NCBI GenBank assembly: GCA_944391635.1
Contig: CALXUL010000364.1
Span: 1-6,600 of the forward strand
Reading direction: 5' to 3'
Length of the DNA: 6,600 nucleotides
From: an uncultured Clostridia bacterium
GTDB taxonomy: Bacteria; Bacillota; Clostridia; UBA1381
Part shown: positions 1 through 6,461 of the stretch, one piece after another
How positions within the stretch are numbered: the stretch's first letter is position 1
How the letters are laid out: the number at the start of each line of letters is the position of its first letter
Notes under the pieces: model-generated
Database searches by the model: none
Seen by the model: the letters and a program-made list of their open reading frames with translations, nothing else
Told to the model about the DNA's origin: nothing
Program-made: the position numbers and the translations under genes

Positions 1-1016
1 TGACCAGACAGAACTGCATATAATGGTCTGCGAGCCATTGCTTGCAGTGCAGCAATTTTTGTTGCGCTCCCATCAAAATCACCATGAACACCGAGGTACG
101 TCTTCCCTCGTATGTCAGTCATAAACATTGTTGCGTCAATCCTGCTTTGTGTATCAATTACGATATTCTCAAAGTCTTGCAGACGTGCTGCAAGATACCA
201 CTCGATTAAATCATCCATACGTTCATCGTATGGAGAGTTATCTTTAGTATCTAATCTGCTGTGATTGCCAGCAACGCTTACATATTTAACAGAATTAAAA
301 TGAGAACTTAGTTCTGCAAGAAACTCTGCGATTAGCTCTGATACACCTTTTACCTGTTCAACAACGTTCTCTTTATTGGTAATTTGGATAGTTAAATGAA
401 TTTTCCCAGAAATACTGTCACCGCAGTTATATACGATACAGTTTTCGCTATGATGTGTAGAAGCGATTGAAATGATTTTATTAAGATATTTTCTCATCAT
501 TTCTCTGCACACCTCTGGGTTATATGTATTCCATGCATTGCTGATGTCTATTCCATAATGAATGTCATTTAGACTTACGAGTAAATCATTATCAGACGGC
601 TCAATCTGTACATGCTCATAATTTAAACGTGGAAGATTGCCGTCCTTCACGGCGGAGACGAGTATTTCATTCAATTCTTCTTGCCGTGAGCGCTCACGCA
701 CAACCTTGTTAAATGCGTTTCGCTGGTCATAAAACTTCTGTCTTTCTTTTCGTAGATTGATTATCTTTTCATCTATATCGGAAAGAATATTATCTCCTCC
801 AAGCCCCGACGCACGCTCCTCATCCAATAACTGAAGCGTGCGTCTGCTACCATAAAACATTCTTCTGGCAACGTCGCTTGAGTACGATTGACCATATGCC
901 AGTTCAGATAATTCGGAATAATCTATATCGGCAAGCGTTTTATCAACAAGTTTGCCATATATAATGCGTTTGTGATACTGTAAAGGCGTTTCATCATTTC
1001 GTCTTTCTATATCCAT
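1..1016 (-). CDS. Calcineurin-like metallophosphoesterase with N-terminal helical domain (3' part beyond window)
   Basis: The first 338 residues are visible; the C-terminus lies beyond the window. The N-terminal part (about 1-75) looks helical and is followed by a charged, probably coiled-coil stretch (about 80-115). From about residue 145 there is a two-metal phosphoesterase core: DxH in SLNDIHYG (D151, H153), GD in NCGDSISGKIH (D200), GNHSR (N251, H252) and a later histidine in GVHGDFDG (H311). The window ends at VLSG plus the bases CA, where a GHxH motif would be expected, so it is probably cut inside the last metal motif. Such enzymes hydrolyse phosphodiesters of nucleic acids or nucleotides; the substrate here cannot be read. 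I chose the ATG at 1016 because GGAAAG lies about 12 bases upstream. In-frame ATGs at 1028 and 1040 are possible. The gene overlaps the preceding small gene by 23 bp. The family call is solid; a nuclease role in replication or repair is inference. Confidence 0.88.
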   Translation of the reverse strand, partial: MDIERRNDETPLQYHKRIIYGKLVDKTLADIDYSELSELAYGQSYSSDVARRMFYGSRRTLQLLDEERASGLGGDNILSDIDEKIINLRKERQKFYDQRNAFNKVVRERSRQEELNEILVSAVKDGNLPRLNYEHVQIEPSDNDLLVSLNDIHYGIDISNAWNTYNPEVCREMMRKYLNKIISIASTHHSENCIVYNCGDSISGKIHLTIQITNKENVVEQVKGVSELIAEFLAELSSHFNSVKYVSVAGNHSRLDTKDNSPYDERMDDLIEWYLAARLQDFENIVIDTQSRIDATMFMTDIRGKTYLGVHGDFDGSATKIAALQAMARRPLYAVLSG

Positions 1017-1200
1017 TATTAGCACCATCTTTCCGGTCATCAGTCCCGCCACGCAATTGATTTAGTAGTTGGAACACCGGAACTGTTTCCTCACAGTAAT
1101 AGTGGTGCCGCTTTGATTTTTGCTTCATTGTACGGACGAAATGTACAGATGGCAGTCGTTTACTAATAACCTCTTTTTCTTTTTTGTTTACTTCAATCAC
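994..1200 (-). CDS. Small basic phage protein, 68 aa, function unknown
   Basis: This 68-residue protein starts with GTG, preceded by AAAGGGTGAAATAA, a good ribosome binding site with about 8 bases of spacing. It is strongly basic, with a central stretch of Lys, Arg and His (RTMKQKSKRHHYYCEET) followed by a short helix-like segment (VFQLLNQLRG) and a polar tail. There is one cysteine and no signal peptide or membrane segment. Its first bases overlap the stop of the 45-aa gene upstream by 8 bp, and its last 23 bp overlap the phosphoesterase start, so it is probably translated as part of the same operon. The RTMKQKSKRH..YYC pattern looks like a recurring small-protein type in Firmicutes phages, but I know no function. 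Nucleic-acid binding is a guess from charge alone. The polar C-terminal tail may only reflect the overlap with the next gene. Confidence 0.7.
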   Translation of the reverse strand: MIEVNKKEKEVISKRLPSVHFVRTMKQKSKRHHYYCEETVPVFQLLNQLRGGTDDRKDGANNGYRKTK

Positions 1201-1330
1201 TTATTTCACCCTTTTCATTCATATGTATACAGATATAATCTTCGTAAATATTGGAAATTTTGTGCGTCGGTTCAAAAAAACGTATATTTCCTTTCATAAG
1301 AAGCATTTCATCAAAATTGCCAAAACACAT
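1193..1330 (-). CDS. Small hypothetical protein, 45 aa
   Basis: This reading frame runs from an ATG at 1330 to a TGA at 1195-1193. It fills the gap between the zinc-motif gene and the 68-aa gene, and its stop overlaps the next GTG start by 8 bp, a coupling pattern used throughout this operon. The product begins MCFGNFDEMLLMKGNIRFF and ends with acidic, polar residues (HMNEKGEISD). A purine-rich GGCGG lies only 4 bases before the ATG, so the binding site is weak. No domain, cysteine pair or membrane span is recognisable. The frame is closed upstream by a TGA at 1357-1355 with no other usual start codon between. It could be a chance frame, but its fit to the gene spacing argues for a real gene. 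No function can be given. Confidence 0.5.
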   Translation of the reverse strand: MCFGNFDEMLLMKGNIRFFEPTHKISNIYEDYICIHMNEKGEISD

Positions 1331-1372
1331 TGACCGCCAATGATTTTTGGCATGTCATTTTTTTCTATTATT

Positions 1373-2152
1373 TCAGTTTGCACTAAGTTCAGCAGTATAT
1401 CTTAACCTCATTGACGAATTGATTTTTTGCTGCATCGCAATTTCAGCAGCGCATTTTTTGCAATATTTTTGCCTCCTTCCGATGCCAGGATTATCAAGTT
1501 TTGATGTGATTCCGCAATTCTCACACACAAAATATGGCTCTCCATGGAACATTAAATATTGATATCCAAGATTTCTGAAATCTGTGATGTGGAGCACTGG
1601 AATTCCTTCATTATCTACAAAACATACCTTTACATTGGTGTTATCCACCTTCTTTGAAAACTGAACCATTCCTTCTTCCCTCAGCGTCCAGTACATCATC
1701 CCCTGTCGTTTAATTGACGTATTAATATTTGCCATAGACATAATTTCTGTATCTTTATTATTTACCCAGTAATCATTGTCCGGCGTGACAGCCTTCCAAT
1801 ATTTAGCTAGGCACAGAAGAGTAAACGCAAGACGTTTAATCTGCTTACCGCCTAACAAGTCTATTCTATTGATTTCTGTATCTGTAATATCAATACTATC
1901 AATATCAATAGACTGATATTTAGTAGCTCTGCTTACTGCATAATCTAACGCATTAGACCATTTCGTAAGGGAAGAGGTAGGCTCGCATCGAATTAAAAAA
2001 GAATCGAGACGCTTTCGTGCCTCAGCAGGAGAGCAGCCTTTATCCATATAATACCTGGCTACTCTTCTCAGTGTTTCAGACGGCTTGTTTCCTAATTCGT
2101 TTCTTTCTATCATGTCATGCGCCCAGTCATTTTCTTTTAATACAACAGTCAT
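1373..2152 (-). CDS. Zinc-motif phage protein coupled to RNA polymerase, 259 aa
   Basis: A soluble 259-residue protein of unknown function. Residues 1-75 are helical, starting NDWAHDMIERNELGNKP. A low-complexity SIDIDSIDIT segment (81-90) leads into a middle region (about 100-180) whose helices and the following NTNVKVCFVD strand could form a winged helix. The C-terminal part has CENC (C210, C213) and CKKC (C231, C234), separated by a basic loop (GIGRRQKY), a four-cysteine zinc ribbon or knuckle. The start is clear: GAGGTG lies 7 bases before the ATG, and ATGA is shared with the polymerase stop, so translation is coupled. The architecture suggests nucleic-acid binding, and the position suggests a partner or specificity factor for the polymerase; both are inferences. 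I recognise it only loosely as a protein type found in Clostridia phages and cannot name a family. Confidence 0.9.
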   Translation of the reverse strand: MTVVLKENDWAHDMIERNELGNKPSETLRRVARYYMDKGCSPAEARKRLDSFLIRCEPTSSLTKWSNALDYAVSRATKYQSIDIDSIDITDTEINRIDLLGGKQIKRLAFTLLCLAKYWKAVTPDNDYWVNNKDTEIMSMANINTSIKRQGMMYWTLREEGMVQFSKKVDNTNVKVCFVDNEGIPVLHITDFRNLGYQYLMFHGEPYFVCENCGITSKLDNPGIGRRQKYCKKCAAEIAMQQKINSSMRLRYTAELSAN

Positions 2153-4893
2153 TCATTCACCTCAATTGTTTTTGTCTTTAAAGAATATTGTTCTCCGGAA
2201 TAAGAAATATCTCCATTAGCATCTATAACCGGAAATGATATTGTAAAATTATTTTTACTCAGCAAGTTATTTATAATCGTTTCCCCACACATACTCCATG
2301 CAAATTTCTTTGTTGAGTTCTTGGAATAACAAATATCAAGGATAATATCGCATAGGGTCTGCTCGTTGGGGCAAACAGAAGAGCATTCTCTACGGAAGTC
2401 TGAATTCATAGTAGAAATTTCAAAAATGGAGTCGCATTCATCAACCCGCTCGTAATCAGCAAAAACCATATAGTTCTGTAGTCGTTTATTGTAGTCCTCA
2501 TAAAGCCTTTTGACAGCATAAAATTGCGATGTGCTGTATTCATTTCCGCTCTTCATAATTGTATAATCAAATTTCACAGAAGCATTATGTCGTCCTATAT
2601 GTCCGTCGAATTCCTGCTCAAACCTCCTGCAAATTTTATTCATGATACAGTTGCCAACACCGACCGGCATACGATAGCTGTAGTATCTCAAGAAATCCCT
2701 TTGCCTTTCAGATAAGTTCTCAAATGGCATGGACATCATTTCATCAACCGTCATTTGAAATTCTCGTAATGCGTTCCTGTTTGTATTTTTTATATATGTA
2801 TTGTACTGTTTCATAAGAGATGGATAGATGTATCTCATAAAGTATGGCTTCTTATCAGCTACAATACTTCTGTAAAATCGCTTCGTATCATCATCCTCAA
2901 TTTTATTTACCGTATGTCTATCATGCCATGATTTTGGCATCGGCTTGCAAATAATTCCCTTTGCTTTATCTATCGCGTTTTGCTGATATAGCTGACCACA
3001 ACGAATCCTATATGACAGTTCTTTATATTCTTTACTTTCCGGATTGAAATGAGAGCGAACTTCAAACATGGATGTAATCCAATTAGTAGTTTGTCCAATA
3101 TCATTTCCAAAACTTTCTATATTGGAACGTATAAAGTCTTCATCTGTGGAAATTCTTTTTTCTGCCTTCCGCTGCGCACACATTAATGCGGGCTGAGGCT
3201 TTAGCTTACGAACAAGGACATCGTTATCAGTAAGCATTACCAGGTCTCCGTCGTAATCCATTCCGTTAAGGGCAGCAGAAGCGGTATCCAAAGCATTGAA
3301 AATAGTGCATGTTTTCATATAACGATACCAGTATCGAACCTCGTCATTACTTGCCGGATGCACAAGACGAATATTATTATGGCAAGTCATCGGCGCTCTA
3401 TAACAAGCCAGTTTTTCAGAACCAATATCAGCCCAATATTGATTATAGATTTCGCCAGGTTTTAGAAGTCCGGTAACTTTTAATCCGAATATGCTTTGGC
3501 ACAGTGCAAATGGGTCTCCAGACACAATGGAATAATTACCATGAACTTTTAAGACTCCAACTTTTGCTTCGTTAATCCGATTTCGTATAGATTGATATAT
3601 CGCACTTTGGATAAATGGGTCGTCAATCATCCGCTTATCAATCATAAGAGCTTTTGCAATATCATTATCCAGTCGTTCTATGTTATCCTCGTTTAGTCCA
3701 GAGCCTTTTAGAAATAAAATTGTCTTTCTCCAGTCTCCACCAAGAACGTCTTTGATTTCCTGCATGGTAGGAGAGATGAGTTCTTCAATGTCATCATCGT
3801 CCATATCGTAACTTTGTATAAACTGGTAATTCAAAGTTCGTTCATTTTCCAAAACTTTCGGGCATGTTTTTGGAATTCCAAAAGTATATCCATTTTCGAT
3901 TGATGTGCGGACGTATTCTTCGCAACTATTATAGCTATCCCACAACTTTACCATAGATGTAGTCAGGATGAGTTCTACATTCCTCACATCGACATCATTG
4001 CCCCAAGCGTCTTTGACGATATATTTCTCTCCGGCAATTTTTTTAGCAAAATCCACATGGTCAAACGTGAATACCATTCCCTTTTCAAAAGAGAATCTTG
4101 TGTTTACTCCGCTTACAACATAATCCAAGCCTAGTTCCTCGCTCCATCTCTCGGCAAGAGACGGCATCATTGTTCCAAAACCATCTGAAGCATCTAAAGT
4201 AATCTCCTGAGCTTTCCGTTCCTCCATTATCGGCTCGCCATCGCATTCATCCGTGAGGTAGATGATGTCTGATAAAAATTTTGTTTCACAATCATTCACG
4301 ACTAAAATTCCATTTGGCATTGAAACAGGAGTAGATGCACTGCATGTCAATGCTTTATATGCTTCTAACTTTGCCGTTACGAGTGCCTTGTCTGGATTTC
4401 TTCCATTATCAATTCGCCTTGCCAGCTCATCATGCACACGCTCGCTTACGAATACGATTGTTTCATTTTTAATTCCGCCGTTTGTCCCAAGAAGTCGTTT
4501 GTAATTTATGCCGTTTATAGAGAAACCACGACAAGCGCGGTAATAATCCTTCTCTTTATCAATAATAAGGCACATGTAGTCCGGTTTATACTGCAGTGCA
4601 TCCAGTTCGGAGTAAAGCTTCTTGATTTTTCTTTTGTTCTGGATATTGTTGGGTTCTTTTTTTATTTTACGAATTTGAACTTTTATTTCTTTCGCCTTGT
4701 CGTCAGCATCTGTTATTCCGTTCATTTCGTCAATCCACCGAAGAACCTGGCTGTCAGCGAGAGATATAACCTCGTCATTTCTTCTTGCTTCATCAATTGG
4801 AAGAGTTAATTTCCATTTTTCCTTACGAAGCCTGCTGCTATGTATCTTATAAATGTACTTTTGACATGTAAGTTGTTTCGATATGATAAACAC
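2149..4893 (-). CDS. Single-polypeptide double-psi beta-barrel RNA polymerase (YonO/QDE-1-like)
   Basis: This 914-residue protein carries the signature of the two-barrel RNA polymerase superfamily. The motif NGMDYDGD (D546, D548, D550) matches the DxDGD metal-binding loop of the beta-prime subunit (NADFDGD), of eukaryotic QDE-1-type polymerases and of the SPbeta polymerase YonO. Upstream, YRAPMTCHNNIR (R499, P501, N506) sits where these enzymes have the Arg-x-Pro segment of the catalytic barrel. Downstream, NAIDKAKG (D642, K643, K645, G646) resembles the AVDxxKTG motif of that family. An earlier region (about 430-470, with GVLKVHGN, K449) may be the other barrel. The N-terminus has a lysine-rich helical segment (about 62-100) and a YKRLLGTNGGIKNETIVFVS block (131-150). 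Length is close to YonO (about 900 aa). YonO is a DNA-dependent RNA polymerase; template use here is unknown. The GTG start is suggested by AGAGAGGA directly before it. Overlap with the zinc-motif gene is 4 bp. Confidence 0.85.
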   Translation of the reverse strand: MFIISKQLTCQKYIYKIHSSRLRKEKWKLTLPIDEARRNDEVISLADSQVLRWIDEMNGITDADDKAKEIKVQIRKIKKEPNNIQNKRKIKKLYSELDALQYKPDYMCLIIDKEKDYYRACRGFSINGINYKRLLGTNGGIKNETIVFVSERVHDELARRIDNGRNPDKALVTAKLEAYKALTCSASTPVSMPNGILVVNDCETKFLSDIIYLTDECDGEPIMEERKAQEITLDASDGFGTMMPSLAERWSEELGLDYVVSGVNTRFSFEKGMVFTFDHVDFAKKIAGEKYIVKDAWGNDVDVRNVELILTTSMVKLWDSYNSCEEYVRTSIENGYTFGIPKTCPKVLENERTLNYQFIQSYDMDDDDIEELISPTMQEIKDVLGGDWRKTILFLKGSGLNEDNIERLDNDIAKALMIDKRMIDDPFIQSAIYQSIRNRINEAKVGVLKVHGNYSIVSGDPFALCQSIFGLKVTGLLKPGEIYNQYWADIGSEKLACYRAPMTCHNNIRLVHPASNDEVRYWYRYMKTCTIFNALDTASAALNGMDYDGDLVMLTDNDVLVRKLKPQPALMCAQRKAEKRISTDEDFIRSNIESFGNDIGQTTNWITSMFEVRSHFNPESKEYKELSYRIRCGQLYQQNAIDKAKGIICKPMPKSWHDRHTVNKIEDDDTKRFYRSIVADKKPYFMRYIYPSLMKQYNTYIKNTNRNALREFQMTVDEMMSMPFENLSERQRDFLRYYSYRMPVGVGNCIMNKICRRFEQEFDGHIGRHNASVKFDYTIMKSGNEYSTSQFYAVKRLYEDYNKRLQNYMVFADYERVDECDSIFEISTMNSDFRRECSSVCPNEQTLCDIILDICYSKNSTKKFAWSMCGETIINNLLSKNNFTISFPVIDANGDISYSGEQYSLKTKTIEVNE

Positions 4894-4900
4894 TCCTCTC
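4894..4900 (-). promoter_or_regulatory. Ribosome binding site abutting the polymerase GTG start
   Basis: The bases GAGAGGA run straight into the GTG start, leaving almost no spacer for the AGGA core; only the upstream GAG part has about 4 bases of spacing. No ATG, GTG or TTG lies in frame within the next several codons, so GTG remains the best start. A rare start at the ATC or ATA two or three codons later would have better spacing. The arrangement suggests weak or specially controlled initiation. Confidence 0.5.
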
Positions 4901-4907
4901 TGTAAAT

Positions 4908-4924
4908 AATATAATTAGCATGAT
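4908..4924 (-). promoter_or_regulatory. Promoter-like element upstream of the polymerase gene
   Basis: The 44-bp gap before the polymerase contains ATCATGCTAATTATAT, nearly identical to a second element at 6596-6581, followed by T. It includes TATATT (4913-4908), five of six matches to a sigma-A -10 box. The -35 region is only a T-rich run with no convincing TTGACA at 17 bp. If the -10 assignment is right, transcription would start near 4901, giving a leader of only about 8 nt. It could alternatively be an operator or a site for a phage-specific factor. Confidence 0.5.
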
Positions 4925-4937
4925 ATTCCAAAAAAAA

Positions 4938-5108
4938 TTAATCAGAGTATTCGCTTATATATTGAAACCATTCTTCCATAAACTCTTTGCGTCCATTTTC
5001 GATAATCTCGTCTGTATCTTCATCTGGATTTATTGGAGCATAATCTTCGCACGCATAAAGGCTCCTGCATTTATTTCCAAAATAGCAGTCCGAACATTGC
5101 TTATTCAT
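4938..5108 (-). CDS. Small cysteine-motif phage protein, 56 aa
   Basis: A 56-residue protein beginning MNKQCSDCYFGNKC. Cysteines 5, 8, 14 and 20 (CxxC-x5-C-x5-C) form a likely small metal-binding knuckle. After a short acidic linker (PDEDTDE) comes an amphipathic helix, IIENGRKEFMEEWFQYI, ending in an acidic tail. The ATG overlaps the helicase stop by 8 bp, and GGAGG lies about 12 bases upstream, inside the end of the helicase gene, so the two are probably translated together. Both the cysteine spacing and the ENGRKEF..EW..YI helix look like a compact protein type repeated in Firmicutes phages and mobile elements. I do not know its function; a zinc-binding adaptor is a guess. It is the last gene before the second promoter-like element. 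Confidence 0.85.
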   Translation of the reverse strand: MNKQCSDCYFGNKCRSLYACEDYAPINPDEDTDEIIENGRKEFMEEWFQYISEYSD

Positions 5109-6357
5109 TGATACGATTCCCTCCTTTGCTCGTTTTTTCTATCCAATCCAAAAGCAGTGTTCTCATACGACTGCTCGGTATGTATAAATAAATCTCGTCT
5201 CCATCTCGAATAGCGGAGCGCCAAATCCACTGAACCATTACTGAGAGAGCATAAGCATCCTCGTCCACTTCGATGCCGTTCCTCTGATAGAACCTCTTGT
5301 CACTCACATTCATAAAAATATTTACGATGTACATGAGATAATGCTTGTCTCTATATTTGTTGGTAGCCTTTGTGTTGAACGTAAGGAATGACTTTGTATA
5401 TCCTTTCCCGGACACTTTGTGTGAGTAGCTTTTGAAGCACCCCCACATTTTCTCATCGGACGGCATTCCTCTCCAAATATTGTTTGCGTAGTTATATACA
5501 TTTCTTTTCAGACGCTCAACCTCTTCCTCGTTTTTGTCGTACCAACTCATGGAAAGTGCGTTGATGTCGTCTCCAATAGAGTTCAGCTTTTCATTGTCCA
5601 TGATATGAATCATTTTCCCAAGATTTTTTACGTATTCTGGAGTATACCAGTTGCAATCTGAAAAACGAAACTTCCCATCTTCACCCTTGTTGATTCCTAT
5701 GTATTCATATGGAAGATTATATATCTCCAAAAAATGATGTAGGCATTGTCCCTCGAATAGATACGTCAATATGAATACATCTTTAAATGAGGTAATCAGA
5801 CTTGGCGGTAAAACCCAATAGAATAAACGTTCAATCCCCCCAGTTCCATCCTTACAGTCCATTCGTACAAGGTCTCTGCACTTCATAAATTTAAATAGCT
5901 CACGAAATGCTACTCCGTTATAATCATCTCTTATAAGCTTATATGTTCCATTGACATCTTCGACATATCCAGCATCAATTGCTATCTTTATATCGTCTAT
6001 ATGGTAGTCATATCGTTCGAGCACATCCATATTTTCATCTATAATAAGTCTGTACCCATAATTGCGTATGTCTTCAAGCATTTCGTCTGAATACATTTTG
6101 AACGCCTGATGCGTTGTTGCAATATTTCTTCCTTGCTTGATAAGAGCTGCTGTATGCTCGCTCTTTTTAAAATTGAATTCCTCAATCTTGTTGCTTGGCT
6201 CCATAAAGTGCATCTCCGCACATTGTTCCTTAATGCGATTTGCCTCATCAAGATACGGTGTGATATATATGAACTTTTCATCTTTGTGCTCGTTCATATA
6301 TGTAATCGCAGCACTTGATTTGCCTGTTCCCATGATTGCGTCACAAACCCGAATCAT
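5101..6357 (-). CDS. Compact superfamily 2 helicase-like ATPase
   Basis: A 418-residue protein with the ordered motifs of an SF2 helicase. Walker A is in AIMGTGKSS (residues 7-15, K13), almost at the N-terminus. Motif Ia is YITPYLDEANRI (31-42), motif Ib lies in NIATTHQAF (78-86), and Walker B is LIIDEN (104-109), with DEN in place of DEAD. Near the C-terminus, QWIWRSAIR (Q376, R380, R384) fits motif VI (QxxxRxxxR), including the arginine finger, followed by IYLYIPSSRMR. The segment between has few recognisable motifs, so the second RecA-like domain is divergent. The enzyme probably uses ATP to remodel DNA or RNA during phage replication or transcription; no subtype can be assigned. The start is well supported by AGGAGGAAC placed before ATG. 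It overlaps the 56-aa gene and is the first gene after the structured leader. Confidence 0.88.
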   Translation of the reverse strand: MIRVCDAIMGTGKSSAAITYMNEHKDEKFIYITPYLDEANRIKEQCAEMHFMEPSNKIEEFNFKKSEHTAALIKQGRNIATTHQAFKMYSDEMLEDIRNYGYRLIIDENMDVLERYDYHIDDIKIAIDAGYVEDVNGTYKLIRDDYNGVAFRELFKFMKCRDLVRMDCKDGTGGIERLFYWVLPPSLITSFKDVFILTYLFEGQCLHHFLEIYNLPYEYIGINKGEDGKFRFSDCNWYTPEYVKNLGKMIHIMDNEKLNSIGDDINALSMSWYDKNEEEVERLKRNVYNYANNIWRGMPSDEKMWGCFKSYSHKVSGKGYTKSFLTFNTKATNKYRDKHYLMYIVNIFMNVSDKRFYQRNGIEVDEDAYALSVMVQWIWRSAIRDGDEIYLYIPSSRMRTLLLDWIEKTSKGGNRINE

Positions 6358-6363
6358 TTAGTT

Positions 6364-6370
6364 CCTCCTC
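6364..6370 (-). promoter_or_regulatory. Strong ribosome binding site of the helicase gene
   Basis: GAGGAGG is followed by AACTAA and then the ATG at 6357, an ideal six-base spacing that fixes this start. A TAA stop in the helicase reading frame sits directly before the ATG, so no longer protein is possible. Confidence 0.85.
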
Positions 6371-6407
6371 ATTAAATATTTTGCGTTTACGCCTCTTTTT
6401 CTGATTT

Positions 6408-6425
6408 TACAACTTGAAAGTTGTA
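6408..6425 (-). other. Perfect 7-bp hairpin in the leader
   Basis: TACAACT and AGTTGTA pair perfectly around a TTCA loop. The minus strand continues with AAAATC rather than a U-run, and the plus strand continues with GATTTAG, so neither orientation reads as an intrinsic terminator. It lies about 40 bases before the helicase ribosome binding site and may be part of the leader fold or a protein-binding hairpin. Confidence 0.6.
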
Positions 6426-6461
6426 GATTTAGTATTTAACCTTGGCTATCAATGCTTTCTG

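Noticed and set aside
4432..4809. 125-codon plus-strand reading frame opposite the polymerase gene
   Set aside because: It lies wholly opposite a strongly supported coding region, shows no ribosome binding site or recognisable motif, and is rich in hydrophobic residues, as expected from the complement of this reading frame. The other plus-strand frames (1347-1562, 2524-2715, 4262-4504, 4920-5111, 6109-6361) were rejected for the same reason.
4930..4940. T-run after the 56-aa gene as an intrinsic terminator
   Set aside because: The eight T residues on the minus strand directly follow the stop codon, and I found no stable GC-containing stem just upstream.
6039..6281. 80-codon minus-strand frame inside the helicase gene
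   Set aside because: It is an alternative frame across the Walker A to Walker B region, where the helicase motifs are clear, and has no independent support.
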